A stretch of 64,000 nucleotides of DNA from Cohnella baijiui. GTDB lineage: Bacteria; Bacillota; Bacilli; Paenibacillales; Paenibacillaceae. The position numbers and the translations under genes are program-made. The notes beneath the pieces were generated by a model, which was not told the DNA's origin, made no database searches, and saw only the letters and a program-made list of their open reading frames with translations. Where the stretch lies: the NCBI RefSeq assembly GCF_020731285.1, contig NZ_JAJFOW010000013.1:1-64000 (forward strand), read 5' to 3'. The stretch's first letter is position 1. Each line of letters opens with the position of its first letter. This document shows, piece after piece, positions 1-10,461 of this stretch.

Positions 1-60
1 TGCCAGCCCCCATTCCGGACTTTCACCGTAGAGATGACGCCCATGCTGGGCGTACTACAA

Positions 61-98
61 TAAAAAACCGCCTGCCCCCAAGGGGTGCAAGCGGTTTT
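61..98 (-). terminator. Rho-independent terminator of the zwf-tkt-tal operon
   Basis: An inverted repeat pairs AAAACCGC (64-71) with GCGGTTTT (91-98), and the stem continues through TGC/GCA and CCCC/GGGG with one bulge. On the minus strand it is followed by a run of U residues. It lies 25 bases past the tal stop codon. Bases 1-60 show no gene that I can recognise. Confidence 0.85.
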
Positions 99-122
99 CG
101 GACGACCGGCGGCCGGTTCCGA

Positions 123-788
123 TTACGAGATCGTCTTTTTCCAGTCGGCGGCGAACTTCTCCAGCCCTTGATCCGTGAGCGGATGCTTGACGAGCTGTTC
201 GATGACGGAAAACGGAATGGTGGCGATATGCGCGCCGGCCATGGCGACCCGGGTCACGTGATCCGGATGGCGGACGGAGGCGGCGATGATCTGCGTTTCC
301 AGGTTGTGCACGCGGAACAGCTCCGCGATCTTGGAGACGAGCAGGACGCCGTCTTCCGAAATGTCGTCCAGACGGCCGAGGAACGGCGAGACGTAGGTGG
401 CGCCCGCGCGGGCGGCCAGCAGCGCCTGATTCACCGTGAAGACGAGCGTGACGTTCGTCTTCACGCCTTTCTTGGCCAGGTAGCGGCAGGCTTCCAGGCC
501 CGCCAGCGTCATCGGCACCTTGATCGTGATGTTTTTGTCGTTGTTGTTGATCTTGATCAGCTCGTTCGCCTGGGCGATCATCTCCTGCGCCGTGAGGGCG
601 TCCGGCGTGACTTCGGCGGAGACGGATTCGACCTCGGGCACGGCCTTCAAAATTTCTTCGATGCGATCCTCGAACTTGACGCCTTCCTTGACGACGAGGG
701 AAGGATTCGTCGTGACGCCGGATAGAACGCCGATTTGGTACGCTTTTTGGATGTCGGCCAGGTTGGCGGAGTCGATAAAGAACTTCAT
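123..788 (-). CDS. tal: Transaldolase (TalC/FSA-type, subfamily 3B-like)
   Basis: This 221-residue protein begins [10 protein letters not shown] and has the VTTNPSL motif near residue 27, the IKVPMT segment with the Schiff-base lysine region, and NVTLVF. Its size matches the short TalC-type transaldolases. The enzyme moves a dihydroxyacetone unit between sugar phosphates in the non-oxidative pentose phosphate branch; fructose-6-phosphate aldolases share the fold, so pure FSA activity is possible. I place the start at 788 because AGGAGG lies 8 bases upstream; an in-frame ATG at 794 is only 2 bases from that site. It is the last gene of the operon, after tkt, and is followed by a strong terminator. 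Confidence 0.9.
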   Translation of the reverse strand: MKFFIDSANLADIQKAYQIGVLSGVTTNPSLVVKEGVKFEDRIEEILKAVPEVESVSAEVTPDALTAQEMIAQANELIKINNNDKNITIKVPMTLAGLEACRYLAKKGVKTNVTLVFTVNQALLAARAGATYVSPFLGRLDDISEDGVLLVSKIAELFRVHNLETQIIAASVRHPDHVTRVAMAGAHIATIPFSVIEQLVKHPLTDQGLEKFAADWKKTIS

Positions 789-823
789 GGTCATAACCTC
801 CTAAGGTTGGATTCCGATGAACA

Positions 824-2818
824 TTACTTCAATAGTTCTTTAACCAAATGGACGACGCGTTCAACGGTGAAGCCGAAGTGCGCCAAAACCGCGCCGCCCG
901 GGCCCGAAGCGCCAAACGTATCGATCGACAGCACCTCGCCGCCCGGTCCGACGTAGCGCTCCCAGCCAAGGGAGATGCCGGCTTCGACGGAAACGCGTTT
1001 CGCGACGGCGGCGGGAAGCACGCTTTGCCGGTATGCCTCGGGTTGACGGTCGAACAGCTCCCGGCTCGGCATCGCCACGACGCGCACGGAGACGCCGTCT
1101 TTCTCCAGCTCGGCTTTGGCGCCGACGGCCAGCGATACTTCCGAGCCGGTCGCGATCAGGATGGCGTCGGGCTCCGCATTCGTTTCGGACAGCACGTAGG
1201 CCCCTTTGGCCACCTGCTCGCGATTGCCGCGCGTCTCTTCGTAGACGGGCAGATTTTGCCGGCTCAGGACGAGCGCGACCGGTCCGTCCTGCTGCGTGAG
1301 CGCATAAGCCCAGGCGCTCGCCGTTTCGTTGGCGTCGGTCGGCCGGATGACCGTCAGTCCCGGGATCGTGCGCAGCGCCGCCAGATGCTCGACCGGCTCG
1401 TGCGTCGGGCCGTCTTCGCCGACGGCGATCGAGTCGTGGGTGAAGACGTAGATGACGGGCAGCTTCTGAAGCGCCGCCAGCCGGATCGACGGCCGCAGAT
1501 AGTCGCTGAAGACGAAGAAGGTGCTCACGAACGGATGGACGCCGCCATGCAGCGCCATGCCGTTGCCGGCGGCGCCCATCGCGTGCTCGCGGACGCCGAA
1601 GTAGACGTTGCGGCCGGCGTAGGACGCGACGGCGAAGACCGGCTCGCCCTTCATATCCGTCATCGTCGAATGCGACAGGTCCGCGCTGCCTCCGAAGAGC
1701 GAGGGAACGCGCTTCAGGTAATGGTTGATCGCTTCGCCGCTCGCGACGCGCGTCGAGACGGACTTGGCCGCGTCGAACGTCTGGATGTCGGCGTCTTCGA
1801 GCTTCACCTCGCCGGAGATTGCGCGGGAGAGCTCCTCGCCGAGCGCCGGATGCCGATCGGCATAGGACGCGAACAAGGCGTTCCAGGCTTCCTCCGCCGC
1901 GGCGCCGTTGCCGGCGAGCTGCTTGAAGTGCGCGCGGACCTCGTCCGGTACGGTAAAGTCTTCCTCATACGTCCAACCGTATACCTGTTTGGTCGCTTTC
2001 GCTTCCTCCAGGCCGAGCGGATTGCCGTGCACCTTGTTCGTGCCCGCCACCTTGCTGCCGTAGCCGATGATCGTGCGAACCTCGATCAGGGTCGGCTGAT
2101 GCGTATGCGCCTTGGCGGCCGCGATCGCCTCCGACACGGCCACGACGTCGTTGCCGTCCTCGACGCGCAGATAGTGCCAGTTGGCGGATTCGACGCGTTG
2201 GCGGATTTGTTCGCCGAAGCTCAGGTTCAGCTCCCCGTCGAGGGAGATGTCGTTCGAATCGTACAGCACAACAAGTTTGCCGAGCTTCATGTGGCCCGCC
2301 ATCGACATTGCCTCATAGGAGATGCCCTCCATGAGGCAGCCGTCGCCGACGAGCGCGAACGTGTGATGGTCGACGACCGGATATCCTTCGCGGTTGAACT
2401 TCGCGGCGAGATGCGCTTCGGCCATCGCCATTCCGACCGCGTTCGCGATCCCTTGGCCGAGCGGTCCCGTGGTGGCTTCCACCCCGTCGGTGTGACCGTA
2501 TTCGGGATGTCCCGGCGTCCGGCTGTTGAGCTTGCGAAACTGCCTCAGGTCGTCGAGGGTCACGTCGTAACCGAACAGGTGCAGCAGGCTGTACAGCAAG
2601 GCGGAGCCGTGACCCGCCGACAGGACGAACCGGTCGCGGTTGAACCATTTGGAGTGAGCGGGATTGTGCTTCAGATGGCCGGCCCAGAGGGCGTAGGCCA
2701 TGGGAGCCGCCCCCATCGGGAGTCCGGGATGGCCGGAATTGGCGGCGTTGGTGGCGTCGATCGACAGCGTGCGAATCGTATCGATCGAGCGCTGCTCAAG
2801 GGTGTGCGTGGTTGGCAT
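824..2818 (-). CDS. tkt: Transketolase
   Basis: This 664-residue thiamine-diphosphate enzyme moves two-carbon units between ketose and aldose phosphates in the pentose phosphate pathway. Visible family features are the N-terminal [20 protein letters not shown] segment, [13 protein letters not shown], the ThDP motif starting [13 protein letters not shown] and ending in the LYDSND asparagine, and the pyrimidine-domain GVREHAMGA segment. The start at 2818 (MPTTHTLEQ) has GGAAGGAG upstream. The reading frame is open further upstream, but that part is only the zwf gene read in another frame. The start overlaps the zwf 3' end by 23 bp, which suggests translational coupling. Confidence 0.95.
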   Translation of the reverse strand: MPTTHTLEQRSIDTIRTLSIDATNAANSGHPGLPMGAAPMAYALWAGHLKHNPAHSKWFNRDRFVLSAGHGSALLYSLLHLFGYDVTLDDLRQFRKLNSRTPGHPEYGHTDGVEATTGPLGQGIANAVGMAMAEAHLAAKFNREGYPVVDHHTFALVGDGCLMEGISYEAMSMAGHMKLGKLVVLYDSNDISLDGELNLSFGEQIRQRVESANWHYLRVEDGNDVVAVSEAIAAAKAHTHQPTLIEVRTIIGYGSKVAGTNKVHGNPLGLEEAKATKQVYGWTYEEDFTVPDEVRAHFKQLAGNGAAAEEAWNALFASYADRHPALGEELSRAISGEVKLEDADIQTFDAAKSVSTRVASGEAINHYLKRVPSLFGGSADLSHSTMTDMKGEPVFAVASYAGRNVYFGVREHAMGAAGNGMALHGGVHPFVSTFFVFSDYLRPSIRLAALQKLPVIYVFTHDSIAVGEDGPTHEPVEHLAALRTIPGLTVIRPTDANETASAWAYALTQQDGPVALVLSRQNLPVYEETRGNREQVAKGAYVLSETNAEPDAILIATGSEVSLAVGAKAELEKDGVSVRVVAMPSRELFDRQPEAYRQSVLPAAVAKRVSVEAGISLGWERYVGPGGEVLSIDTFGASGPGGAVLAHFGFTVERVVHLVKELLK

Positions 2819-4343
2819 AACGATCTCCTTCCGTTGACTTTGAATGGGATGTTGCGGGCTCGTCGTCGTCGAACCACCAGCGGAAGCCGTCCGCCGCCAG
2901 CAGCGCGTCGGATTCGGCGGGCCCGTAGGTGCCGGCCTCGTAGCGGCGAAGCGGAACCCGGTCGCTCGCGAAGGCGTCCAGCACCGGCTGAACCCACTGC
3001 CAGGAGCGTTCGACCTCGTCCCAGTGGGCAAAGAACGCGGCGTCTCCCCGGAGCGCGTCGCCGATCAGGTTCTCGTAGGCTTCGGGCGAATCCGGCGGCG
3101 TGAGATGCAGGTCGACGCGGATCGGCTTGAACGCATCAGGCGCGCCAGGCTCCTTCGTGTTGAGTCGCAGGGAGATGCTCTCTTCCGGGCCGATCTCGAT
3201 GACGAGCAGATTCGGCAGCGCGCCGCCTTCGCCCTCGTGCCGTCCCTGCTTCAGCGGCGCCTTGAACTCGACCACGATGCGCGTCGACTTCTTCTTCATG
3301 CGCTTGCCCGTCCGGATATAGAACGGGATGCCTCGCCAGTCGTTGTTGTCGATGCGCAGCCGCGCCGCGATGAACGTCTCGTTCGCGGACGCGGCCGGGA
3401 TGCCCGGCTCGGACGTATAGCCGGCGACCGGCAACCCGCCGATGGTACCCTCCGCATACTGGCCGCGAACCACATGCAGCGCCGCGTTGTCGAGGTGGAG
3501 AGGCTCAAGCGCCTCCATCGCCTTCTTTTTCTGGAAGCGTACCTGCTCGGCGCCGCCGCCGTCATAAGGCAAACGGATCGCCGTCATCATGAGAAGCTGC
3601 AGCAGATGGTTCTGTACCATATCCCGCAGGGCGCCTACGTGATCATAATACCCCGCCCGCTCCTCGACGCCGACCGTCTCGCTGGCCGTGATCTGCACGT
3701 TGGCGATGTAGCGGTTCGTCCACAGCGCTTGAATGACGGGATTCGCCTGCTGGAGCGACTCGAGACGCTGGACGACGGGCTTGCCGAGATAGTGGTCGAT
3801 CCGATATATCTCCTCTTCCGCGAACGACTCTGCGAGCTTACGGTTAAGCGTACGAGCCGACGGCAGGTCGTGGCCGAACGGCTTCTCGATGACCAGGCGC
3901 TTCCACCCGTTCACCCTGCCCAAGCCGCTGCCGCGAATGTGGTCCGCGATCGTCTCGAAGTATTCGGGCCCGACGGACAAGTAGAACATCCGATTCTGCG
4001 GCAGACCGAGCGCATTCTCGTGCGACTCGACCTGAGCCAGCAAGCCTCGATAGTCCTCTTCGCGTCCGATGTCGAGCACGCGGTAGGCGAACGCCTGCAA
4101 AAACCGGTTCAACGCCTCGGCGTCGTCCGGCTTGGTCCGCGAGAATTGGTAGATAGACCTCTCTACGGCGGCTTGGTACACTTCGGCGGTCCACTCTCGG
4201 CGGCCGAGGCCGACGACGGAGAAATGCTCCGGCAGCAGGCCGCGCGCGAACAGGTTAAACAGCGCGGGGTAGATTTTCCGTTTGGCCAAATCCCCCGTCG
4301 CGCCGAACAAAATAAAGGTGCACGGCTCCATATGGTCCACCAT
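2796..4343 (-). CDS. zwf: Glucose-6-phosphate 1-dehydrogenase
   Basis: This 515-residue enzyme oxidises glucose 6-phosphate to 6-phosphogluconolactone with NADP, the entry step of the oxidative pentose phosphate pathway. The N-terminal dinucleotide motif [10 protein letters not shown], the active-site RIDHYLGK motif and [10 protein letters not shown] are all present, and the length is normal. The start is not settled: ATG at 4343 (MVDHMEP) or ATG at 4331 (MEPCTF), which has a GGTGG element at better spacing. It is the first gene of zwf-tkt-tal and faces the LysR regulator across about 110 bp. Grouping all three enzymes in one transcript suggests coordinated NADPH and pentose supply. Confidence 0.95.
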   Translation of the reverse strand: MVDHMEPCTFILFGATGDLAKRKIYPALFNLFARGLLPEHFSVVGLGRREWTAEVYQAAVERSIYQFSRTKPDDAEALNRFLQAFAYRVLDIGREEDYRGLLAQVESHENALGLPQNRMFYLSVGPEYFETIADHIRGSGLGRVNGWKRLVIEKPFGHDLPSARTLNRKLAESFAEEEIYRIDHYLGKPVVQRLESLQQANPVIQALWTNRYIANVQITASETVGVEERAGYYDHVGALRDMVQNHLLQLLMMTAIRLPYDGGGAEQVRFQKKKAMEALEPLHLDNAALHVVRGQYAEGTIGGLPVAGYTSEPGIPAASANETFIAARLRIDNNDWRGIPFYIRTGKRMKKKSTRIVVEFKAPLKQGRHEGEGGALPNLLVIEIGPEESISLRLNTKEPGAPDAFKPIRVDLHLTPPDSPEAYENLIGDALRGDAAFFAHWDEVERSWQWVQPVLDAFASDRVPLRRYEAGTYGPAESDALLAADGFRWWFDDDEPATSHSKSTEGDRYANHAHP

Positions 4344-4452
4344 CCCTTCGAGCGTCGGAGCCGCTCTGGTTTCTTTTCCGTAATTCCACTATAATACGAA
4401 TGGAAGCCATACAAGTAATTAATATATTTCACAGGAGATATAGAACGTTTCT

Positions 4453-5331
4453 ATGGCCATCAACTACGAATGGTACAAGGTATTCTACTGGGCGGCGAAG
4501 ACGGGGAGCCTGTCGCAGGCGGCCAAGTCGCTGTATTTGACGCAGCCGAGCGTAAGCCATGCCATCAAGCAGCTCGAGGAAAGCTTCGGCGTCGCCCTGT
4601 TCTACCGGACGTCCAAAGGGGTCGACCTGACGCCGGAAGGGTCGGTGCTGTACGCCTACATCGAGCAATCGCAAATTCTCATCACCCTCGCGGAGGAGAA
4701 GATGGCGGCGCTCAAAAACCTGGACAGCGGCGAGCTGCGGATCGGCGGCAGCGACTCGCTGTTCAAGCACTACGTGCTGCCATATCTAGAGCAATTTCAC
4801 GAGCGGCATCCGGGCGTCAAGCTGCATCTCAACCACGGCACGACACCGGAGGTAATCACGTTTCTGAAAGAAGGGCGGATCGACCTCGGGGTCGTGCGCA
4901 TGCCGATCGTCGATCCGCAGCTGCAGATCACGGAGAGCTTCCAGCTTCGGGACTGCTTCGTGGCGGGAGCGCGCTACGCGGAACTGAAGGATCAGGTACT
5001 GTCGCTGGACGCGCTGCTGCAGTATCCGATCATCCTGTTCTCCCGCAACAGCCGGGCGCGGATGACGATCACCGAGCTGTTCCAGAGCTACGGCTACTCG
5101 ATCAAGCCGGAGATCGAGGTCGGCAGCGTCGATCTGTTGATCGAGTTCGCGCGCAGAGGGCTCGGCATCTCCTACGTCACCCGGGAATTCGTATCCCGGG
5201 AGCTGGAGGAAGGCTCGCTCTTCGAAGTGCGGCTCGACGTCTCGCTCCCCCCCTCCCGCGTCGGCATCCTGACGATGCGCAACATGCCGCTATCCAGCGC
5301 GGCGCGCGCCTTTATCCAATTGGTCCGGTAA
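4453..5331 (+). CDS. LysR-family transcriptional regulator divergent from zwf
   Basis: This is a 292-residue LysR regulator. The winged helix-turn-helix occupies roughly residues 1-60 (SLSQAAKSLYLTQPSVSHAI, then the LEESFGVALFYRT wing). It is followed by a typical substrate-binding domain beginning near residue 90 (GELRIGGSDSLFKHYVLPYL). Gene order suggests that it controls the divergent zwf-tkt-tal operon and its own transcription from the shared 110 bp region. That is inference, since I could not define a convincing T-N11-A box. The effector cannot be read from the sequence. Confidence 0.9.
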   Translation: MAINYEWYKVFYWAAKTGSLSQAAKSLYLTQPSVSHAIKQLEESFGVALFYRTSKGVDLTPEGSVLYAYIEQSQILITLAEEKMAALKNLDSGELRIGGSDSLFKHYVLPYLEQFHERHPGVKLHLNHGTTPEVITFLKEGRIDLGVVRMPIVDPQLQITESFQLRDCFVAGARYAELKDQVLSLDALLQYPIILFSRNSRARMTITELFQSYGYSIKPEIEVGSVDLLIEFARRGLGISYVTREFVSRELEEGSLFEVRLDVSLPPSRVGILTMRNMPLSSAARAFIQLVR

Positions 5332-5336
5332 ACGCC

Positions 5337-5382
5337 AAAAGACAGCCTCCCCTCCGTCTTGCGGAGCGGGAGACTGTCTTTT
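5337..5382. terminator. Stem-loop terminator after the LysR gene
   Basis: AAAAGACAG (5337-5345) pairs with CTGTCTTTT (5374-5382), and the stem extends through CCTCCC/GGGAG and CTCCG/CGGAG. It sits directly after the LysR stop codon and ends in a short U run on the plus strand. A-rich and T-rich ends could allow it to work in both directions. Confidence 0.75.
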
Positions 5383-5530
5383 GCTTGGCAGTCCCTTTGC
5401 GTTTCTATTCGATTTTTCGCATACAAAGAGGCATGCTCGACCGGCGTAAAGTCCCATTTCGCGAAGCCGCCGTCCGTGGGCGTTCGGAGCGTTTAAGATC
5501 TGCCGGCGCGGAAGGCGGCTCCCCGCTGAT

Positions 5531-6313
5531 TTATGCGGACCGGCGCCGCCGCTTTCGCCAGAAAAGGATGGTGCCCGCAACGGCGAGGACGAGCGCCAAA
5601 AGGGCGGGAATCCCCACGTTCGCGATATGGCGGACATTCGGCAGCGGGAAGCCCAATTCGATGTGGTTGTTCTCCAGCAGCTTCGCGTGCCAGACGAGCG
5701 TCCGCCCTCCGTCCCGCGTCTCGTCGGCATTGTGATCCCGCAGCCTGATCGGCGTCGTCAGCAAGAGGTCGAAGCGAATCTGGCTTTGCGCCAACTGCTT
5801 GGTGATCGCCGGCAGTTCGGCAAGCTTCCGGTTCGCCTCTTCACCAAGGCCCGCTAACGCTTGGCTCGCATCGTAATCGACGCTAACATGGTAGCGGGCA
5901 AAAAAGTACCGCTCGTCCTTCGTCAGCGTCATCCGCATGCCGTCCGGCAAGCGGCTCGGCCGATCTTGGAGCGTCTTCAGATCGAGGCGGCGCGTCGCCC
6001 GAATTCCCGCGCTGCCGCCCGTATCCTCGACGCTGGCTTCCATGCCGTTTTGTCGCAGCGCGTCTGCAAGCTGTCCGGGCAGGTCGGGCTTGCCGACGAG
6101 CTTCAGCATCGTTTTGCTCGCCGAGGCGTTCAAATCCAGATCGGCCGTCCCGTTGAGGTGAACCGTCAGATGCGCTTGACCTTGCGCGCACGAAGCTAGC
6201 AGCGCCGCGAGCAGCAGCCCTATTCCCGCCAGCAGCGCCGCACGCCGGACAGATTGTCGTCTCCGAACCAATTGCTCCCCTTCTCCCCGCATTCCTTGAA
6301 CTCGTCTTTCCAT
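5531..6313 (-). CDS. DUF3153/LppM-like membrane-anchored lipoprotein
   Basis: This 260-residue protein has a basic N terminus, a hydrophobic stretch and a lipobox (LLASC, cysteine near residue 42). It then has an extracellular domain with tandem beta-rich segments and a C-terminal transmembrane helix (IPALLALVLAVAGTILFW) followed by a basic tail (RKRRRR). That layout, a lipoprotein plus a C-terminal helix, is typical of the DUF3153 proteins of Firmicutes and cyanobacteria, whose function is unknown. It is transcribed alone, between two terminators. I assign the family by architecture and not by a decisive motif. Confidence 0.6.
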   Translation of the reverse strand: MERRVQGMRGEGEQLVRRRQSVRRAALLAGIGLLLAALLASCAQGQAHLTVHLNGTADLDLNASASKTMLKLVGKPDLPGQLADALRQNGMEASVEDTGGSAGIRATRRLDLKTLQDRPSRLPDGMRMTLTKDERYFFARYHVSVDYDASQALAGLGEEANRKLAELPAITKQLAQSQIRFDLLLTTPIRLRDHNADETRDGGRTLVWHAKLLENNHIELGFPLPNVRHIANVGIPALLALVLAVAGTILFWRKRRRRSA

Positions 6314-6339
6314 CCATTATACGCCGTCGACAACACCGC

Positions 6340-6382
6340 AAAAAAGCAGACGGGGAATTTGGAATTTCGTCTGCTTTTTTTT
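6340..6382. terminator. Bidirectional terminator below the hybrid kinase gene
   Basis: AAAAAAGCAGACG (6340-6352) pairs perfectly with CGTCTGCTTTTTTTT (6368-6382). It lies 24 bases after the stop of the minus-strand hybrid kinase and just upstream of the DUF3153-like gene, so it separates the two transcripts. Confidence 0.9.
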
Positions 6383-6405
6383 CCATTGGCGCTTGCCGAA
6401 GTCGT

Positions 6406-9400
6406 TCAACTCCGTTGGACGCTTTCTTTGCGTACGCGGAAGGAGACGACCGTTCCCTGTCCGGGTTCGCTGCGAATTCGCAAGCCTTCCCCATACAATT
6501 GCTTCAACCGGCGGTCGGTGTTGGCGAGCCCGATGCCCGTTCTTCTCCCGAGCGGCTCCTCTCGCCGCAAAGCTCGTTCCAGCATCTCGGGATCCATGCC
6601 GACGCCGTCGTCCCGAACGGATACTTCCGCTTCGTCCCCCAGATCGATTACGCGAATCCGGACGGTGCCGCCCTCGGCGCGCCTGAGCAGACCGTGACGA
6701 ACGGCGTTCTCGGCCAGGGGCTGAATGGACAGCGGCGGAACTTGCAGCTCGAGAAACTCGTTTGCCTCCCACTCGACCTCAATACGGGCGCCAAACCGTT
6801 CCTTTTCGATATACAGATAGGCCCGAACCAGTTCCAGCTCCTTGCGAAGCGGCACCAGTCGGTCCGAGTTCGCGAAGTCGAAGCTGGCCCGCAGGTAGTC
6901 GCCGAAAGCAAGCAGCAGGCCGCGCATCCGGTCGATGTCGACTCCGCTGAGCGCGGCAACGGAATTTAGCGTATTGAACAGAAAATGCGGCTGGATTTGC
7001 GCCTGCAGCCATGCGGCTTCCAAACGCGACTGCTCGCGGGCCGACCGCGTCACATCCGCGAGCGCCCTCACCCGCATTCTCAGCTCCTGCGCGTCCACGG
7101 GTTTGACGAGATAGTCGTTGGCTCCGGCGCGGAAGCCCGCTTCGATATCTTCCGTCCGATGTCGGGCCGTCAGCAGCAAGATCGGCAGCTCCGAGCGGGA
7201 GTAGCGGGATCGGATCTTCTCGGCGACCTCGTAGCCCGACATGCCCGGCATCATGACGTCCGCGATCAGCAAGTCCCAAGTGCCCGCATTCAGAAGGGCC
7301 AGCGCCTCGGAACCGCTTGTGGCAAGCGCGACCTCGTATTCTTCCAGGTCGAGCACATGCGTCAAAACGCGCAGGTTCACGGGGTCGTCGTCGACGGCGA
7401 GAATGCGCAGCCTCTCTCCCCGCTCCGGGGCTTCCGCCGGCGTGTCGGCGGCCGTCTCGACGCGGGTGAGAACCTCATCTTGTTCGAACGGCTTCGACGC
7501 GGCGTCCGCAGCTTTTTCCGCCGATCCGATTTCGGTCGGCTTCGCGATGGGCAAGGTAAACCGGAAGACGGAGCCGACCCCTGGAACGGAACTCGCCGTC
7601 AGCGCTCCGCCATGCAGCTCGACCATGCGCTTGCTGATCGTCAGGCCGAGCCCGAACCCCGCGGCGTTCGTCTCCACCTGCTCCGTCCCCTGCTCATATG
7701 GCTGGAAGATCCGGCTTACCGTCCCTTGGTCCATCCCGATCCCGGTATCGGCTATGCGGACGACCACCGTATCGTCTGCAGCCTCCGCTTCGATCATGAC
7801 CTGCCCCTCATGCGTAAACTTGACCGCATTGTGCAACAGGTTGAACAAGATTTGCAGCAGCCGGTTCTCGTCGGCCATCACCTGCGGCAGCGAATCCGGG
7901 ATCCGGTTCTCGAGTCGAATCGGCTTTCCTTCCGTCATAAACCGGACCATGTCCAGCACGCCCGCGGCCTTCGCCTGAAGCTGGAGAGGCGTCGGCTTCA
8001 GACGGATGCGGTCCTCCCGCAGCCGGGCGAGATCGATCAGATCGCTGAGCAAAAAAGACATTCGCTTGCCCACCGACACCAGCAGCGCCAGGCGCTCCCG
8101 GTTGGCCTCGTCATCCAGCCGCCGGCCGCTGTCGAGCATGGACTGGGCCATGTTCAACATGCCGTGAAGCGGATTCCTCATCTCGTGCGAAGTGTGCACC
8201 AGGAACTCGTCCTTGCGCTTGTCCGCCGCCTGCAGCCGTTCCGCCAATCTGGCCGTCTCGGCGGCGATGCGGAAGTACCGCTTAAACCAGTACAGCGCAA
8301 AGCAGACGAACAAAGCCGCCATATCGAAAGGATAATAACCGTCATCGAGAAATAGCGAGTAATTGAGGATGCCCCAGATGAGATTCGCCGCGATCGCGAT
8401 CGCGCCGAGCAGCAAATAGATCGCGTCCGGGACGCCTCTGCGGACCGCCAAATAGAGGAAGATCGGAGCGGTGACGAACGCAACCAGCATCAGCACCGTA
8501 TGGAGCCCGTCGGCAAAGGTAAACATCTTGACCGGCAGCGCCAAAACGAACAACCCGAAAAGACCGCACGCGGCGAAGTGCCAGCGGGAATGGCGGAGGA
8601 TCGGGAACTCCGGCAGCAAGCTTCTTACGAATTGCAGCAGAAACGCCGCTACGCCCAAGTAGGATAGATAACTCACCTTATACGCCGATTCGTAATCGAC
8701 CCCGAACCACGCGGACAGAATCCGGTCTTGATCGACACCGATGGCAGCCGCCCCGCATATCCCCAGCAAGGAAAAGATCAGGAGCGATTTTTGGCGGGCG
8801 CCGATGAAGTACAGGACAAAAGCGTACAGGGCGTGCATGATCATCAGCAGACACATGGCCGCCTGCGCCCCGGCGGAGAACCAATACGCCTCGTTCATCG
8901 CCTTGGGCAATCCGAGCTTGACCGGCTCCGTCAGACCGCCCATCACGCGGTCGTCGTAATTGGCCGTTTGCAGCACGAGATCGAGAACGTCGCGGTTGGC
9001 GGCGAACGTGACCGAATAAGGCACGTTGCCCGGCGTATAGGACGAAGCTTCGTCCGCCGGAAGGCCGGAACGGCCCAGCAGATTCCCGTTCACGTACAAG
9101 GCCGAGGAGGCGGAGATCCTCGACACGCGAACGGTCAATTCCGGCATGCCTCCCGCCGGCATCCGTATGCGCAGTCGGTACGTTCCGTATCCGAAGGCGG
9201 ATTTGCCCGACGGGGAGATATCCCGCTGCCAGCTGCCGGGGACCGAAGCCGTTGCGGCTGCGATGCCCGCCGGTCCGAACGCGTCGTCGGGACCGGGCGA
9301 GAGCAGCTGCGACGGATAGAATTCCCATTGTCCGACAAGGGAAAGGACCGGCTTCGAAGCGGGATCCCATTGGCGCAAATCGAGCAGCCCCTCCGCGGCT

Positions 9401-9507
9401 TCCACCCGCGTCGAAGTCTTCTGCATATCGATCCAGGCAAGGCGAACGCCGGTCAGCAGGAGCAGGAATAAGCCGACGATAGCCGCCACTTTTCTTCTTT
9501 TCATCAT
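6406..9507 (-). CDS. 7TMR-DISM hybrid histidine kinase with REC and LytS-type kinase domains
   Basis: This 1033-residue membrane signalling protein has a long domain chain. An N-terminal helix is followed by an extracellular jelly-roll-like sensor (about 40-185, 7TMR-DISMED type) and seven hydrophobic helices (about 210-410). Next come a HisKA domain with phospho-acceptor His439 (SHEMRNP), a HATPase domain and a receiver domain around 697-815 (AVDDDPVN, DVMMPGMSG). At the C terminus is a second, LytS/YesM-type kinase module (QPHFLFNTLNS near 841, then a HATPase with NAVRHG). It follows the two sugar permeases by 123 bp on the same strand. No good ribosome binding site precedes the ATG pair at 9507/9504. 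The ligand is unknown; carbohydrate sensing is inferred from the sensor fold and the neighbours. Confidence 0.88.
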   Translation of the reverse strand: MMKRRKVAAIVGLFLLLLTGVRLAWIDMQKTSTRVEAAEGLLDLRQWDPASKPVLSLVGQWEFYPSQLLSPGPDDAFGPAGIAAATASVPGSWQRDISPSGKSAFGYGTYRLRIRMPAGGMPELTVRVSRISASSALYVNGNLLGRSGLPADEASSYTPGNVPYSVTFAANRDVLDLVLQTANYDDRVMGGLTEPVKLGLPKAMNEAYWFSAGAQAAMCLLMIMHALYAFVLYFIGARQKSLLIFSLLGICGAAAIGVDQDRILSAWFGVDYESAYKVSYLSYLGVAAFLLQFVRSLLPEFPILRHSRWHFAACGLFGLFVLALPVKMFTFADGLHTVLMLVAFVTAPIFLYLAVRRGVPDAIYLLLGAIAIAANLIWGILNYSLFLDDGYYPFDMAALFVCFALYWFKRYFRIAAETARLAERLQAADKRKDEFLVHTSHEMRNPLHGMLNMAQSMLDSGRRLDDEANRERLALLVSVGKRMSFLLSDLIDLARLREDRIRLKPTPLQLQAKAAGVLDMVRFMTEGKPIRLENRIPDSLPQVMADENRLLQILFNLLHNAVKFTHEGQVMIEAEAADDTVVVRIADTGIGMDQGTVSRIFQPYEQGTEQVETNAAGFGLGLTISKRMVELHGGALTASSVPGVGSVFRFTLPIAKPTEIGSAEKAADAASKPFEQDEVLTRVETAADTPAEAPERGERLRILAVDDDPVNLRVLTHVLDLEEYEVALATSGSEALALLNAGTWDLLIADVMMPGMSGYEVAEKIRSRYSRSELPILLLTARHRTEDIEAGFRAGANDYLVKPVDAQELRMRVRALADVTRSAREQSRLEAAWLQAQIQPHFLFNTLNSVAALSGVDIDRMRGLLLAFGDYLRASFDFANSDRLVPLRKELELVRAYLYIEKERFGARIEVEWEANEFLELQVPPLSIQPLAENAVRHGLLRRAEGGTVRIRVIDLGDEAEVSVRDDGVGMDPEMLERALRREEPLGRRTGIGLANTDRRLKQLYGEGLRIRSEPGQGTVVSFRVRKESVQRS

Positions 9508-9630
9508 AAGCGTAGAGATTCGACAAAAACCGCACGGATTCCTCTTTCCCGCCCGCCGACGCGATGAAAGTTTTCCGGCATGGCCAATGATCCTATTGAA
9601 TACAGGGCCTATCTTCGCGGCGATCGAAGC

Positions 9631-10458
9631 TTACGATTTCACCGATAGCTGCATTCCTTTAATAAAGTTGCGCTGCAGGGAGAAAAACAAGATGAGCGTC
9701 GGAATCGACGTCAGCACAATGCCCGCCAGCAGCGTCGTAACGCCAGACCGGAAAAACATCCCCTGCATGGTCGACAAGCCCGCCATGACCGGACGAACCG
9801 TCTCGGAACGGCTCAAGGTCATCCCGAAGATCAGATCGTTCCATATCCAGGTGAACTGAAAAAGCATAAGCACGGACACCGGGGGCACGAGCAAGGGAGC
9901 CACGATATTCGAGAAAATGCCGAAGCTGCGAAATCCGTCCATTTGGGCTGCTTCTATCATTTCATAAGGAATCGTCGTCATGAAATTTCGCAGCAGGAAC
10001 AGGCAGAACGGGATTGCGATCGCCACGTAGAAGAAAAGCATCCCCCAGAACGTGTCGTACATCCCTAGCTTCTGATACCCTTTGAACAACGGAACCAGGT
10101 ACATTTGAAAAGGAAAAATCGTCCCGCTGTAGATGAGCAAAAACCAGTAAAACCCGCCTTTCAACCGGAGGATGACGATGCCGAACGCGGCCAAAGCAGC
10201 GAGCAGGATGCTGATCCCGGCGCCCAAAGAACTGTAGAGGAAACTGTTCAGCATGCCCCTGCCCAACTCACCCATATGCAGAGCTTCCTTCATATTCGCG
10301 AACAATTGGAACGATTCCGGCCACGCCCACATGTTCCCTTGCGTGTAATCCCGGTAAGACTTGGACGCGTTCATGAGCACCAGAGCGATCGGAAGCAGCC
10401 ATAGCACGGCAAGTATCGTCACCGCGAGGTAGGCGGACATCGTTGCAATCTTTCTCAT
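9631..10458 (-). CDS. Carbohydrate ABC transporter permease (MsmG/AraQ-like)
   Basis: This 275-residue inner-membrane permease has six predicted helices and the cytoplasmic EAA loop (EMIEAAQMDGFRSFGIFSNI) that contacts the ATPase. It is the second permease of the GH38-linked sugar importer and starts 3 bp after its partner, with GGGAGG upstream. No ATPase gene is present in this cluster. MsmK-type importers in Firmicutes commonly use a shared ATPase encoded elsewhere, which is the likely explanation. Confidence 0.92.
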   Translation of the reverse strand: MRKIATMSAYLAVTILAVLWLLPIALVLMNASKSYRDYTQGNMWAWPESFQLFANMKEALHMGELGRGMLNSFLYSSLGAGISILLAALAAFGIVILRLKGGFYWFLLIYSGTIFPFQMYLVPLFKGYQKLGMYDTFWGMLFFYVAIAIPFCLFLLRNFMTTIPYEMIEAAQMDGFRSFGIFSNIVAPLLVPPVSVLMLFQFTWIWNDLIFGMTLSRSETVRPVMAGLSTMQGMFFRSGVTTLLAGIVLTSIPTLILFFSLQRNFIKGMQLSVKS

Positions 10459-10461
10459 CGG

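Noticed and set aside
848..3103. Very long open frame antisense to transketolase
   Set aside because: It is an artefact of GC-rich codon usage opposite tkt. It has low-complexity Arg-rich translation and no family motifs, while the other strand encodes a complete enzyme. The same applies to the long antisense frames opposite zwf, the hybrid kinase, the GH94-type gene and the binding-protein genes.
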